Origin: Myxococcota bacterium
GTDB lineage: Bacteria > Myxococcota_A > UBA9160 > UBA6930
Length of the DNA stretch: 34,079 bases
Direction of reading: 5' to 3'
NCBI GenBank assembly: GCA_028277885.1
Contig: JANQFK010000080.1
Coordinates: forward strand, 1-34,079
Under the pieces are notes generated by a model, which was not told where the DNA came from, did not search any database, and worked only from the letters and a program-made list of their open reading frames with translations. Every line of letters starts with the position of its first letter. Positions within the stretch are counted from its first letter, which is position 1. Below are positions 1-9,853 of the stretch, piece by piece. A program made the translations under genes and the position numbers.

Positions 1-12
1 CAGGGGGCGCAA

Positions 13-31
13 GGGGCCGCGCAGCGGCCCC
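13..31. other. GC-rich hairpin near window start
   Basis: A perfect 8-bp inverted repeat (GGGGCCGC / GCGGCCCC) with a GCA loop. It lies downstream of the CBS-domain operon, and the gene on its other side is outside the window. It has no run of T on either side, so it may be an RNA-stabilising hairpin or half of a bidirectional terminator. A smaller hairpin (CCGCT-TTG-AGCGG, 40-52) lies between it and the hairpin at 67-85. Confidence 0.45.
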
Positions 32-66
32 GTTCAGTCCGCTTTGAGCGGCTCACCTTCCGAATT

Positions 67-85
67 CCCCCGGCTTTGCCGGGGG
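67..85 (-). terminator. Hairpin just downstream of the CBS operon
   Basis: CCCCCGGC and GCCGGGGG form a perfect 8-bp stem with a 3-nt loop. It begins 5 nt after the stop codon of the leftward CBS gene. On the minus strand it is followed only by AATTC, not by a U tract. It is therefore a plausible but weak intrinsic terminator, or a 3'-end stabiliser. Confidence 0.45.
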
Positions 86-90
86 ATAGG

Positions 91-684
91 TTAATCGCCG
101 CGACCGGCGTCCACGCCCAGCAGCCGCGTGAGCCGGTCGCGCAGGGTCTCGAGCTCGCGGCCCACGAACTCCTGGGCGCGCTCGCTGGCCCGGCCCGCCA
201 CCTCGGAGAGGTCCTGCACGCGCTCCTCCAGGGTGCGGTGGCGTCGGCGCTTGCGCGCCTGCTCCCAGGAGGTGGTGATCTCGCGCCGCGCGGCCTCGCC
301 CAGGTCGTCGAGCTCGCGGCCCAGCCACAGCAGCAGGTCGTCCACGGCCACGATCCCCACGAGCCGGTCGTCGCGCACCACGGGCAGGCGCCGCACGCCG
401 GCCGCCGCCATGCGGCCCACCAGGGTCTCGAGGGGCTCGTCGGGCGTGGCGGCGAGGAGCGGCTTGCTCATCACCTCCGCGGCCCGGGTGGCGTCGGGGT
501 CGAGCCCCTCGGCCACCACGCGCACCGTGAGGTCCCGGTCCGTCAGGATCCCGACCGGGCGCTGGCTCTCGTCCAGGATCACCACGGAGCCGAGGCCGTG
601 GTCCTCCATCTTGGCCGCCAGCTCGCGCACCGTCGCGCCGCCGGACGCGGTGATCACCGGGCTCTCGTAGCGCTCCGTGCGCAT
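91..684 (-). CDS. CBS-domain pair protein with C-terminal helical tail
   Basis: A 197-residue protein. Residues about 1-60 and 65-125 form two CBS repeats, each with the typical core (GSVVILDES..VGILTDRDL and RRLPVVRDDRLVGIVAVDDLL). CBS pairs bind adenosine nucleotides and act as energy or ligand sensors. After the CBS pair comes a charged, probably coiled-coil tail (about 130-190) rich in R, E and L, with no catalytic domain, so this may be a stand-alone regulator that works through a partner. The ATG at 684 overlaps the upstream gene's stop codon (TGATG), implying translational coupling; a GTG one codon earlier is possible. The target is unknown. Confidence 0.85.
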   Translation of the reverse strand: MRTERYESPVITASGGATVRELAAKMEDHGLGSVVILDESQRPVGILTDRDLTVRVVAEGLDPDATRAAEVMSKPLLAATPDEPLETLVGRMAAAGVRRLPVVRDDRLVGIVAVDDLLLWLGRELDDLGEAARREITTSWEQARKRRRHRTLEERVQDLSEVAGRASERAQEFVGRELETLRDRLTRLLGVDAGRGD

Positions 685-1139
685 CACTCCACCTCCGGTC
701 CGTCACCGGCCACCTCGGTGGCGGGCAGCTGCGCCTCCACCACCCGGGCCAGGGTGCCGAGCTCGCCCGCCACCAGCCGCAGCAGGTCGTCCGAGGCGAT
801 CACGCCGACCAGCCGCTCCTCGGCGTCCACCACCGGCAGCCGCCGCAGGGCGTGGCGGCGCAGCATCCCCCCGGCCACGCCGAGCGGAGAGTCCTCGTGG
901 ACCACCACCGGCTCGCGGTCGACGAGCAGCTCGCCGATCTTCACGGCCTCGGCATCGCGCCCCCGCGCGAGGGTCTCGATCGCCACGTCGCGGTCCGTGA
1001 TCATGCCCGCGACCTCCTCGCCGCGGACCACCACGAGGCTTCCCAGCCCCGTCTCGGCCATGCGGCGGGCGGCGTCGCGCAGGCTCTCGTGGGCCGTGGC
1101 CGTCGCCACGTCGCGCCGGCAGTAGTCGCCGATCGGCAT
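684..1139 (-). CDS. CBS-domain pair protein
   Basis: A 151-residue protein made almost entirely of two CBS repeats: about 1-60, with SLVVVRGEEVAGMITDRDVA, and about 70-130, with LRRLPVVDAEERLVGVIASDDLL. It has a short acidic tail. It is the first gene of a two-gene leftward operon; its TGA shares a base with the ATG of the second CBS gene. The start at MPIGDYCRRD is preferred because it is the usual N-terminus for this family and is preceded by a GAGGGAGGAG-like ribosome site. An ATG 13 codons upstream (1178) is the alternative. The two products may form a CBS heteromer (Bateman modules usually dimerise); this is inference. Confidence 0.85.
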   Translation of the reverse strand: MPIGDYCRRDVATATAHESLRDAARRMAETGLGSLVVVRGEEVAGMITDRDVAIETLARGRDAEAVKIGELLVDREPVVVHEDSPLGVAGGMLRRHALRRLPVVDAEERLVGVIASDDLLRLVAGELGTLARVVEAQLPATEVAGDGPEVE

Positions 1140-1321
1140 CGGACTCCTCCCTCGGTTCCAGGCCCCGGCGGAGTGCAACCCATGTGCCCAGGGCGGGCCG
1201 GCTCCGACGGGTGCCGACGTGAGGCAGGACGGGATTCCCTGAGGCGGATCTTACCAGAATGCCTCCGGAGTGGGTCCGAAAGGGGCAGGGGGCGAGGGCC
1301 GGGCCGGGCTACGCTCACGCC

Positions 1322-2245
1322 GTGATCGTCGAGTGCCGCCAGGTCTCCAAGCGCTTCGCCGACCGCCTGGCGGTCCGCGAGCTCGATCTCGAGGTGCCCG
1401 CCGGGCTCTGCTTCGGCCTGCTCGGGCCGAACGGCGCCGGCAAGACCACGACGCTCAAGATGATCTACGGCGTGAGCCGGCCGAGCTCGGGCAGCGTCCG
1501 CGTCTTCGGCCTCGACGTGGCGCGGTCGCCGCGGGAGGTGCGCGCCCGGCTCGGCGTGACGCTCCAGGAGAACGCCCACATCGAGGTGCTCTCGAGCATC
1601 GAGAACCTGCGCGTGTTCGGCCGCTACCACCGGCTCTCCGAGGTCGAGATCGAGTCGCGCAGCCAGGAGCTGCTCGACTTCCTCGAGCTGCGCTCCCACG
1701 CGGACCTCCCGGTGCGCGCCCTCTCCGGCGGCTTCCAGCGACGCCTCGCCATCGCGCTCTCGCTGATGAACCGCCCGGAGCTGCTGATCCTCGACGAGCC
1801 CACCACGGGCCTCGACCCCGCGGTGCGGCTCTCGCTCTGGGAGCGGCTGCGGGAGCTGCGCGCCCGGGGCTCCACCATCCTGCTCACCACCCACTACATG
1901 GACGAGGCCGAGCGCCTGTGCGACCGCCTCGCGATCCTCGCCGAGGGGCGCGTGGTGGCCGAGGGGGCGCCCAAGGACCTGATCCGGGAGGTGGTGGCCT
2001 CGGAGGCGCTGGAGCTCGAGCTGCCCGAGGAGCGCGAGGCCTCGCTGCTCTCCGACCTGCACGCGGTCCGGCGCGTGCGCGCGGGCCGGCGCCTGATGCT
2101 CTACTCCGAGGACGCCGCGGCGCTGCTCGCCACCCTGCGCGAGCGCGGCGGCGGCTTCGATCCCCACTCCGTGGTGGTGCGCCCGGCCGACCTCGAGGAC
2201 GTGTTCCTGAAGCTCACGGGCACGAAGCTCGAGGGGGGCGCATGA
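1322..2245 (+). CDS. ABC-2 type transporter ATP-binding protein (NodI/DrrA-like)
   Basis: This is the nucleotide-binding subunit of an ABC-2 exporter, 307 residues from the GTG at 1322. It has Walker A GPNGAGKTT (about 38-46), a Q-loop around LQENAHIEVLSS, signature LSGGFQRR, Walker B LLILDEPTTGLDP and H-loop TTHYMDEAE. The EPTTGLDP-THYMDEAE pattern is typical of NodI and drug/polysaccharide export ATPases. The C-terminal about 80 residues form the usual accessory domain. An upstream ATG at 1259 would add an unlikely, non-homologous 21 residues. The stop overlaps the permease start (ATGA), so the two are a single transcription and translation unit. The substrate cannot be told from sequence. 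Confidence 0.92.
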   Translation: MIVECRQVSKRFADRLAVRELDLEVPAGLCFGLLGPNGAGKTTTLKMIYGVSRPSSGSVRVFGLDVARSPREVRARLGVTLQENAHIEVLSSIENLRVFGRYHRLSEVEIESRSQELLDFLELRSHADLPVRALSGGFQRRLAIALSLMNRPELLILDEPTTGLDPAVRLSLWERLRELRARGSTILLTTHYMDEAERLCDRLAILAEGRVVAEGAPKDLIREVVASEALELELPEEREASLLSDLHAVRRVRAGRRLMLYSEDAAALLATLRERGGGFDPHSVVVRPADLEDVFLKLTGTKLEGGA

Positions 2246-3030
2246 GCGCACCGCCGCTGACGTCCCGGGTGTCGCTGCCCTTCGCCCTGGCGGTGTGGCG
2301 CCGCAACCTCGCGCTCTACGCGCGCACCTGGAAGCTCAACCTGCTGCCGAACTTCTTCGAGCCGCTGCTCTACCTGGTCTCCATCGGCGTGGGCGTCGGC
2401 GCCTACGTGTCCGAGATGCGGGGCATGTCCTACGTGGCGTTCCTGGCACCGGGCCTGGTGGCGGTCGCGGCGATGAACGGCGCCAGCTTCGAGGTCACCT
2501 ACAACGCCTTCGTGCGCCTCAACTTCGAGAAGACCTACGAGTCCATGCTCACCACGCCGATCCAGCCCGAGGACGTGCTGGCCGGCGAGGTGCTCTGGGC
2601 GGTGACCCGGGCGGGCATCTACGGCGGCTGCTTCTTCCTGGTGGTGGCCGCGGTGGGGCTCGCGCCCATGCCGTCGGCGCTGCTCGCGGTGCCGCTGATC
2701 CCGCTCACGGGGCTGCTCTTCGCCGCCCTCGGCATCGCGTTCTCGCTGCGCATCCCCGCCATCGAGTTCTTCAGCTTCTACTTCACCCTGTTCCTGACGC
2801 CGCTCTTCCTGTTCTCGGACATCTTCTTCCCGCTGGAGGAGCGGCTGCCCCCCGCCGGGCTGTGGCTGGCGGAGCTGCTGCCCCTCCTGCACCCGGTGCG
2901 GCTGATCCGCTCGGCCTTCGTGGGCGAGTGGTCCGCGATCCTGCTCTGGGACCTGGTCTACGTGCTGGGCCTCTCGGCCCTGCTGCTGTGGGTGGCGGCG
3001 CGGGTCACCCGCCGGCGGCTGACCGGCTGA
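2242..3030 (+). CDS. ABC-2 type transporter permease (NodJ-like)
   Basis: A 262-residue inner-membrane subunit with about six hydrophobic segments (for example LLYLVSIGVGVGAYV, FLVVAAVGLAP, FFSFYFTLFLTPLFLF). It has the ABC-2 motif region FLAPGLVAVAAMNGASFE and a C-terminal segment LLHPVRLIRSAFVGEW that is characteristic of NodJ-type permeases. It overlaps the ATPase gene by 4 nt and forms an exporter with it. It ends 1 bp from the convergent hemF stop, leaving no room for a separate terminator. NodIJ is named only as the nearest recognisable subfamily. No nodulation genes are present, and export of a lipid, oligosaccharide or drug is equally possible. Confidence 0.92.
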   Translation: MSAPPLTSRVSLPFALAVWRRNLALYARTWKLNLLPNFFEPLLYLVSIGVGVGAYVSEMRGMSYVAFLAPGLVAVAAMNGASFEVTYNAFVRLNFEKTYESMLTTPIQPEDVLAGEVLWAVTRAGIYGGCFFLVVAAVGLAPMPSALLAVPLIPLTGLLFAALGIAFSLRIPAIEFFSFYFTLFLTPLFLFSDIFFPLEERLPPAGLWLAELLPLLHPVRLIRSAFVGEWSAILLWDLVYVLGLSALLLWVAARVTRRRLTG

Positions 3031-3031
3031 C

Positions 3032-3955
3032 TCAGTCGTCGAGGTCGGCGAGCCACTCCCGCGGCTTCAGGAAGCGCTCGACGAGCTCCGCCTCGGGGCT
3101 GCCCGGCTCGGGGCGCCAGTCGTAGCGCCAGCGCGCCAGGGGCGGCATGGAGGCCAGCACCGACTCGATGCGGCGCCCGGACTGGAGCCCGTACTTCGTG
3201 CCGCGGTCGTGGACCAGGTTGAACTCGACGTAGCGTCCGCGCCGGTAGAGCTGGAAGTCGCGCTCGCGCTCGCCCCACTCGGTGTCGCGGCGGCGGCGCA
3301 CGATGGGGAGGTAGGCGTCGAGGTAGGCGTCGGCCACGCTGCGCACGAAGCGGAAGCTGTGCTCGAAGTCGCCCTCGGCGAGGTCGTCGAAGAACACGCC
3401 GCCCACGCCGCGGGCCTCGCCGCGGTGGGGCAGGTGGAAGTACTCGTCGCACCACTTCTTGAAGCGCGGATAGGCGTCGGGGTCCAGCGGCGCGCAGGCG
3501 TCCCGCGCCACCCGGTGCCAGTGCACCGCATCCTCCTCGAAGCCGTAGCAGGGGGTCAGGTCGAAGCCGCCGCCGAACCACCAGACCGGCGCGCCCTCGG
3601 CGGGCGACACCACGAAGCAGCGGAAGTTGGCGTGGGAGGTGGGCACCCAGGGATTGCGCGGGTGGGCGATCAGGGAGAGCGAGACCGCCTCGAAGGGGGC
3701 GCCGGCCGCCGCGGGGCGCTGCTCCGTGGCGGCGGGTGGCAGGCGCTCGCCCCGGGCGTGGGTGAAGTTCACCGCCGCCTTCTCGAAGACGGCGCCCTCT
3801 TCGAGCACCCGCGGCCGGGCCCGGGTGCCGCCGGGGCCCTCGAAGCGCTCCTCCCGGAAGCGCGCGTCGCCGTCCTCGGCCGCGAAGGCGGCGCAGATGC
3901 GATCCTGGAGGTCCGCGAGGTAGGCGTCGACCGCGCCGGCATCGGCTCCCGCCAT
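3032..3955 (-). CDS. hemF: Oxygen-dependent coproporphyrinogen III oxidase
   Basis: A 307-residue enzyme of haem synthesis. It oxidatively decarboxylates coproporphyrinogen III to protoporphyrinogen IX using O2. Family hallmarks are seen in order: SHANFRCFVV, WWFGGGFDLTP, HWHRVARDAC, YPRFKKWCDEYF, GGVFFDDL, GERERDFQLYRRGRYVEF and GLQSGRR. The C-terminal RWRYDWRPEPGS..LKPREWL is also conserved. Length matches the family (about 300). The presence of HemF implies that the organism meets oxygen. The gene stands alone, convergent with the ABC exporter and divergent from groESL across a long leader. No Shine-Dalgarno sequence is obvious before the ATG. Confidence 0.97.
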   Translation of the reverse strand: MAGADAGAVDAYLADLQDRICAAFAAEDGDARFREERFEGPGGTRARPRVLEEGAVFEKAAVNFTHARGERLPPAATEQRPAAAGAPFEAVSLSLIAHPRNPWVPTSHANFRCFVVSPAEGAPVWWFGGGFDLTPCYGFEEDAVHWHRVARDACAPLDPDAYPRFKKWCDEYFHLPHRGEARGVGGVFFDDLAEGDFEHSFRFVRSVADAYLDAYLPIVRRRRDTEWGERERDFQLYRRGRYVEFNLVHDRGTKYGLQSGRRIESVLASMPPLARWRYDWRPEPGSPEAELVERFLKPREWLADLDD

Positions 3956-4314
3956 GGCGAAGCGAGTCTACCGTGCCGCGGCCGGCCCGGCCCCCGCCCC
4001 GGGGCCTTTCGGGGCCTCGCCAGGAACCTTTTGGCGACGGGGGGTTGCGGCGCCGGGTGGGGCGAGATCGACCTCCGGGCCGGGCCGCACTTGACGCCGG
4101 CCGGCCGGTGACTATCCCTCCTGCCGGAGCGGGCTCCCCGCTCCTCGCCTCTCCGGGCGGAGGGCCGGGCCAGAAGGCATCGTCCCGGACCCGGAGAGCG
4201 ACCGAGGCCGCTGGCGTCAAGGGGGCGCGGCGGCCGTTTCCGCATTCTTCAGAGGGAGTTCGCGACCCCCTCCCTACCGGGGCTACCGGGGGCGCGGCAC
4301 GAAAGGAAGCAGGC
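3956..4314. other. Divergent hemF / groES intergenic region
   Basis: A 359-nt gap with no convincing gene. It must hold the promoters for hemF (leftward) and groESL (rightward). I looked for a CIRCE operator (TTAGCACTC-N9-GAGTGCTAA) and did not find one. A possible promoter lies at 4091-4118. The 9-mer CTTGACGCC at 4090-4098 recurs inverted as GGCGTCAAG at 4213-4221. Its significance is unclear; with only 9 bp matching it may be chance. Confidence 0.5.
4091..4118 (+). promoter_or_regulatory. Candidate groESL promoter
   Basis: TTGACG (5/6 to the -35 consensus), a 16-nt spacer, then TATCCC (3/6 to the -10). It would give a leader of roughly 190 nt before groES. The -10 is weak, and a heat-shock sigma-32 variant (CTTGA..CC-rich) cannot be excluded. 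Matched by eye only. Confidence 0.3.
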
Positions 4315-4602
4315 ATGAAGATCCGACCGCTGCACGACCGGATCCTGGTGAAGCGGCTGGAGGAAGAGGAGAAGACCAAGGGCGGCATCATCATTCCCGA
4401 TTCCGCCAAGGAGAAGCCCCAGGAGGGCAAGGTCATCGCCGCCGGCAACGGCAAGGTGGCCGAGGACGGAAAGACCGTCCCCCTCGAGGTGCAGAAGGGC
4501 GACCGGGTGCTGTTCAGCAAGTACTCCGGCACCGAAGTCAACCTCGAGGGCGAGGAGCACCTGATCATTCGCGAGGACGACGTCCTCGCGATCCTCGAGT
4601 AG
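4315..4602 (+). CDS. groES: Co-chaperonin GroES
   Basis: A 95-residue 10-kDa chaperonin that caps the GroEL cavity as a heptamer. It shows the N-terminal MKIRPLHDRILVKR, the mobile loop EEKTKGGIIIPDSAKEKP that contacts GroEL, and the C-terminal EHLIIREDDVLAILE. Length is exactly typical. The ATG is preceded by an AAGGAAG ribosome site. It lies 18 nt upstream of groEL, in the standard bicistronic arrangement. No CIRCE element is visible upstream, so HrcA control is not supported by this sequence. Confidence 0.98.
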   Translation: MKIRPLHDRILVKRLEEEEKTKGGIIIPDSAKEKPQEGKVIAAGNGKVAEDGKTVPLEVQKGDRVLFSKYSGTEVNLEGEEHLIIREDDVLAILE

Positions 4603-4620
4603 CGGGAGAGACATCCAGAC

Positions 4621-6267
<1,647 letters not shown>

Positions 6268-6290
6268 GGGGCGCAGCCCTCTCGCTTCCA

Positions 6291-6324
6291 GGGGCGGCTC
6301 TCCGCGAGGAGGGCCGCCCCTTTC
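6291..6324 (+). terminator. Rho-independent terminator after groESL
   Basis: GGGGCGGC and GCCGCCCC pair perfectly (6291-6298 with 6313-6320). The apex is partly paired (TCTCC / AGGAG), and TTTCCTT follows. Position directly after groEL and orientation fit an intrinsic terminator. Confidence 0.8.
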
Positions 6325-6344
6325 CTTCTGGACTTCGCGTCCGC

Positions 6345-6401
6345 GGGCGGCTCCGCCGCCCACCGTTGCTGCGCGCACCGTCCGCCGCAGGCGGACCGTG
6401 C
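6345..6401. other. Two further short-loop hairpins between groEL and polB
   Basis: The convergent groEL-polB gap (6268-6462) holds two more hairpins. One is GGGCGGC-TCC-GCCGCCC (6345-6361). The other is an arm with one C-C mismatch around GTCCGCC-GCA-GGCGGAC (6375-6401). A 14-bp palindrome (CCGCCGC/GCGGCGG) lies at 6443-6456. Any of these could end leftward polB transcription. None has a good T run on the minus strand. Confidence 0.5.
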
Positions 6402-6462
6402 TTGCGGGCGCTCGCTTCGAAGCTCCTCGCCGCGCCGGCATCCCGCCGCGCGGCGGTTCTTC

Positions 6463-8781
6463 CTAGAGAAGGTCCAGCTGCTTCGGGGCGCCGAGGGCGT
6501 CGTCGAGGTCCTGGCCGAGCTCCACCAGGATGGCGTCGGCGACGGGGCGGACGACGTGCTCGAGGTAGTGGCCCCGGTCGATGCCCTGGGGGAGCGGCCG
6601 GCCGGGGAGGACGGGCTCGGGCCCGGTCTCGGTGACGACGTAGCGGATCACGCCGCGCATGCCGCCCACGCCGAGCTGCTTGGCCTTGCGCGCGGCCTGG
6701 ACGTGGGGCGGCACCGAGGCGGTGTAGCGGTCGAGGGAGCCCTTGCGGATGCGCTTCACGTAGACGAGCTCCTCGTCGAGGTCGCCGCCGCGCAGGCCCG
6801 CCACCAGCTCCTTCACGAAGGGAAGCACCTCCTCGTCGGCGAACAGCCGCTCGAGCATGCCCTCCTGGAGCCGCTTCGCGATGCGCGGCCAGTCACGCCG
6901 CACGGACTCGAGCCCGATCACCACCAGCCGGCCGTCCATGCGCCCGGCGTAGCGCTTCTTGCTGCCGCTGCGGCCGCCGCGCACCCGGGGCAGGAAGAAG
7001 CGCTCGTAGATGCCCTCGAGCTCGAGCTGGAGCTTCGGCTCCACCGCGTACTCGTCGCGCACGCGCTCCTCGATGGTGGCCTCCACGCGCTCGCGCAGCG
7101 CCGAGGCGGCCCGGTGCGCCTCGGCGGCGCCCGCGGACTCGCCCAGGCGCACGAAGACCGAGTCCGTGTCGCCGTAGATCACCTCCACGCCGCAGGCCTC
7201 GAAGGCGTCCCGGGTCCAGGCCAGGGTCTGCTGGCCGAAGCCCGTGATCGCGTTGGCGATGGCGGAGTCGAAGAAGCGGCAGCCCGCCGAGCCCAGCACG
7301 CCGAAGAGCGCGTTCATCATGATCTTGATGGCCTGGTCGGCGTGGTGGTCGCCGCGGCGCTTGGCGGCCTCGCGCCGCTCCATGAAGCCCTCGAGCACCT
7401 CGGGGAGGATCGACTCCCGGCGCGAGAAGCGCGCCCCGTTGGGCGCCTCGAGGGAGTCCCCGTCGGCCCGGGCGTGGGCGTAGGGGTCGAGGGAGAAGGT
7501 GCGGATCAGGCTCGGGTACAGGCTCTTGAAGTCGAACACCGCCACGTCGCGGTAGATCCCCGGCCGCGGCTCGAGGAGCGCCCCGCCGCGCACCGCCGCA
7601 CTCTTGCGCTCGGCGTCCACGCTCGGCGCCACCACGCCGCGGCGGCGCAGCTCGGTCAGGTAGAGCATGTCGAAGGAGGCCACGCTGGCGCCCACGCGGT
7701 CCAGCGGCATGCCCGAGAGCAGGCTGCGCTCCACGGTCAGCTCGAGCAGGCCCTCCTTCTCGAGGATCTCGAGCACCAGGCGCGCGTCCTCGAGGTTGTA
7801 GGCCACCAGGGCCTCGGGGTCCTCGCGGTGCAGCCGCAGGATCTCCGCCGCCGCGTCCGGCGCCTCGGAGTCGATGAGCTTGCCCCGGCCGAGGGTGGCG
7901 CGCGCCACGGTCTCGAGGCGGTAGTCCTCGAGGCGCAGGGCGTCGCGCACCAGGGGGATGCCGTCGAGCACCACCCGGCCGGGCAGCTCGGCCCGGCTCT
8001 GGCGGGTGAAGCCGCGGTCCTGCTGGAAGCGCAGGGCGCCGGGCTCGCGGCCCAGCGCCAGCGGGACGTGGAGCTCGCGCCCGCGCCGCTCGAGCACGCG
8101 CAGGTCGAAGTCCACCACGTTCCAGCCCAGCAGCACGTCGGGGTCGAGGGCCGCGATGCGCTCTTCGAAGGCGGAGAAGAGCGCGGCCTCGCGCTCGTGG
8201 ACCACGGCGCCCGCGACGTCGCGCGACGCCACCAGGTGCACCTCCTCGACGCCGCAGCCGCACAGTGCGATGGCGAGGACGCGGCTCGCGTCGGGGGTGG
8301 TCTCGATGTCGAGGGAGAGGAAGCGCAGCGCGGGGCGCACCCGGGCGGGCGCGAGCACCGGGTTGCGGAAGCGCAGCAGCCCGGTGCGCGTCGTCTCGGG
8401 CTCGCCCTCGATGCGCACTCCGCTGCGCAGCCCGTGGTCGATCAGGTAGCGGTAGGCGAAGCGCACGTCGGCCTCGAGAGGGGCGAAGCCGTCGCGCTGG
8501 AGGCGCTCGCGCAGCGGCGGCATGGCGGCGGGCACCTTCGGGGTGAAGCGCACCACCGGGCGGCCGCGCAGGTCGGTGAGGGAGGTCTCCTCCACCTCCA
8601 CGTCGGGCTGGCCGGCGAGGAGCTTCGCGGCCGCGGCGGGCGCGAACGCGTAGGGACGGAAGCGGTCGTCCTCGACCAGGAAGGGCTCGCCGCCGGCGAG
8701 CCGGCCGAACAGCCGCACCACGGGCCGACCGTGCTCGAGGCGGTAGCTGGGCTGGAGCAGGTAGCCCTCGACCGCCGTCAT
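6463..8781 (-). CDS. polB: DNA polymerase II (family B)
   Basis: A 772-residue family-B DNA polymerase, close in size to E. coli Pol II (783). The 3'-5' exonuclease domain has ExoI SLDIETTP (D158, E160), ExoII GWNVVDFDLRVL and ExoIII YNLEDARLVLEI. The polymerase domain has motif A DFKSLYPSLIR, motif B KIMMNALFGVLGS and motif C YGDTDSVFV (about 536-544). All catalytic carboxylates are present, so it should be active with proofreading. Pol II acts in replication restart and lesion bypass. It lies 14 nt downstream of a thioredoxin/TPR gene on the same strand, so the two are probably co-transcribed. The start ATG at 8781 gives the expected N-terminus. Longer upstream readings run through the neighbouring gene in another frame and were dismissed. 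Confidence 0.96.
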   Translation of the reverse strand: MTAVEGYLLQPSYRLEHGRPVVRLFGRLAGGEPFLVEDDRFRPYAFAPAAAAKLLAGQPDVEVEETSLTDLRGRPVVRFTPKVPAAMPPLRERLQRDGFAPLEADVRFAYRYLIDHGLRSGVRIEGEPETTRTGLLRFRNPVLAPARVRPALRFLSLDIETTPDASRVLAIALCGCGVEEVHLVASRDVAGAVVHEREAALFSAFEERIAALDPDVLLGWNVVDFDLRVLERRGRELHVPLALGREPGALRFQQDRGFTRQSRAELPGRVVLDGIPLVRDALRLEDYRLETVARATLGRGKLIDSEAPDAAAEILRLHREDPEALVAYNLEDARLVLEILEKEGLLELTVERSLLSGMPLDRVGASVASFDMLYLTELRRRGVVAPSVDAERKSAAVRGGALLEPRPGIYRDVAVFDFKSLYPSLIRTFSLDPYAHARADGDSLEAPNGARFSRRESILPEVLEGFMERREAAKRRGDHHADQAIKIMMNALFGVLGSAGCRFFDSAIANAITGFGQQTLAWTRDAFEACGVEVIYGDTDSVFVRLGESAGAAEAHRAASALRERVEATIEERVRDEYAVEPKLQLELEGIYERFFLPRVRGGRSGSKKRYAGRMDGRLVVIGLESVRRDWPRIAKRLQEGMLERLFADEEVLPFVKELVAGLRGGDLDEELVYVKRIRKGSLDRYTASVPPHVQAARKAKQLGVGGMRGVIRYVVTETGPEPVLPGRPLPQGIDRGHYLEHVVRPVADAILVELGQDLDDALGAPKQLDLL

Positions 8782-8795
8782 CGGGCCCCCACCGC

Positions 8796-9674
8796 CTAGC
8801 GGAAGAGCGCGCGCGCGAGCTCGGCGCGGAAGCGCTGGGTGAGGGGATGCTCGCCGCCCAGCACCTCGAACAGGTCGAGCATGGCCTTGCGCGCCGCGGC
8901 GTCGTCGAAGCCCGGGTCGCGCTTCACCGCGGCGAGGAGCTCTTCGAGGGCCTCCTCGGTCCGCTCCCGGGCGCCGAGCCAGCGGCCCAGCGCGATGCGG
9001 GCCCCGAGGTCGTCGGGCGCCTCGGCGACCCGGCGGCGCAGGGCCTCCTCGTCGGCTCCGGCCTCGTCGGCCGGGGCCGGGGCGAGCCGTCCGCTGCGCA
9101 GCTCGGCCGCCAGGTGCTCGGCCTTCCCCACCCAGGGCTCCGTCGGGGGCACCCGCTCGAGCAGCTCCAGGGCCGCCCCGGCGTCGTGCTCGGCGAGGAT
9201 GCGGGCGAGGCCGAGGAGCGCCCGGGGCTGGCGGGCGTCCCCGGCGAGCGCGGCGCGGAAGCGCTCCTCCGCCGCGTTGGCGTGGCCCGCCGCGGCGAGC
9301 TCCTCGCCCTCCTCGGCGAGCCGCTCCTCCGCCGTGGGGAGCAGCCCCTCCAGGAAGGCGCGGACCGCGGGCTCGGGCTGGGCGCCCACGAACTGGGAGA
9401 CGGGCCGGCCGTCGCGGAACCCCAGCACCGCCGGGATGCCCCGCACCCCGTAGCGCTGCGCCAGATCCGGCGCTTCGTCGACGTTCACCCTGGCGAGCAC
9501 GAAGGCGCCCTCGAAGCTCGCCGCGAGGCCCTCCAGGAGCGGGCCCAGGCTCCGGCACGGCCCGCACCACGGGGCCCAGAAGTCCACCACCACCGGGGTG
9601 GTGGCGGAGCGCTCGATCACCTCGGTCTCGAACGCCTCGGGGCCCACGTCGAGGAGGAAGCGGGGGTCGTCCAT
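8796..9674 (-). CDS. Thioredoxin-TPR co-chaperone (CnoX/YbbN-like)
   Basis: A 292-residue protein. The N-terminal thioredoxin domain (about 1-110) has the active site WCGPC (C37, C40) and the cis-Pro region RGIPAVLGFRDG. The rest is helical TPR-like repeats (LLPTAEERLAEEGEELAAAG..AEERFRAALAGD..ALLGLARIL). This order is that of CnoX/YbbN, which protects and hands clients to GroEL and DnaK. The nearby groESL operon fits that role, though the genes are on opposite strands and not adjacent. E. coli CnoX has lost the CXXC; here both cysteines are kept, so thiol redox activity is possible. It is the first gene of a pair with polB. Confidence 0.9.
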   Translation of the reverse strand: MDDPRFLLDVGPEAFETEVIERSATTPVVVDFWAPWCGPCRSLGPLLEGLAASFEGAFVLARVNVDEAPDLAQRYGVRGIPAVLGFRDGRPVSQFVGAQPEPAVRAFLEGLLPTAEERLAEEGEELAAAGHANAAEERFRAALAGDARQPRALLGLARILAEHDAGAALELLERVPPTEPWVGKAEHLAAELRSGRLAPAPADEAGADEEALRRRVAEAPDDLGARIALGRWLGARERTEEALEELLAAVKRDPGFDDAAARKAMLDLFEVLGGEHPLTQRFRAELARALFR

Positions 9675-9853
9675 CCGCCCCAAGGTCGGCAATGGGCCGG
9701 GGCCCGACAACCCCGGCCGGCCTCCGCGCCCCCTCGTCCCTCCCATCCCTCCCGTACGCCGGCCCCCCCCACGACCCCGCCGGTCGGGCCAAGCTGAGGT
9801 AGAGTCCCCGGGCGGGAATCGGCCCGCAGTCTCCCGGAGGAAGACCATCTCCC

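Noticed and set aside
1322..3030. Calling the ABC exporter nodI/nodJ
   Set aside because: The subfamily resemblance is good, but no nodulation genes are nearby and the family exports many substrates.
4089..4221. The 10-mer ACTTGACGCC before groES matches the inner part of the IS ends, with an inverted partner 115 bp away, suggesting a small IS-derived element
   Set aside because: The outer parts of the repeats do not match the IS ends and no target duplication flanks them. A TTGACG-type -35 box explains the match as well.
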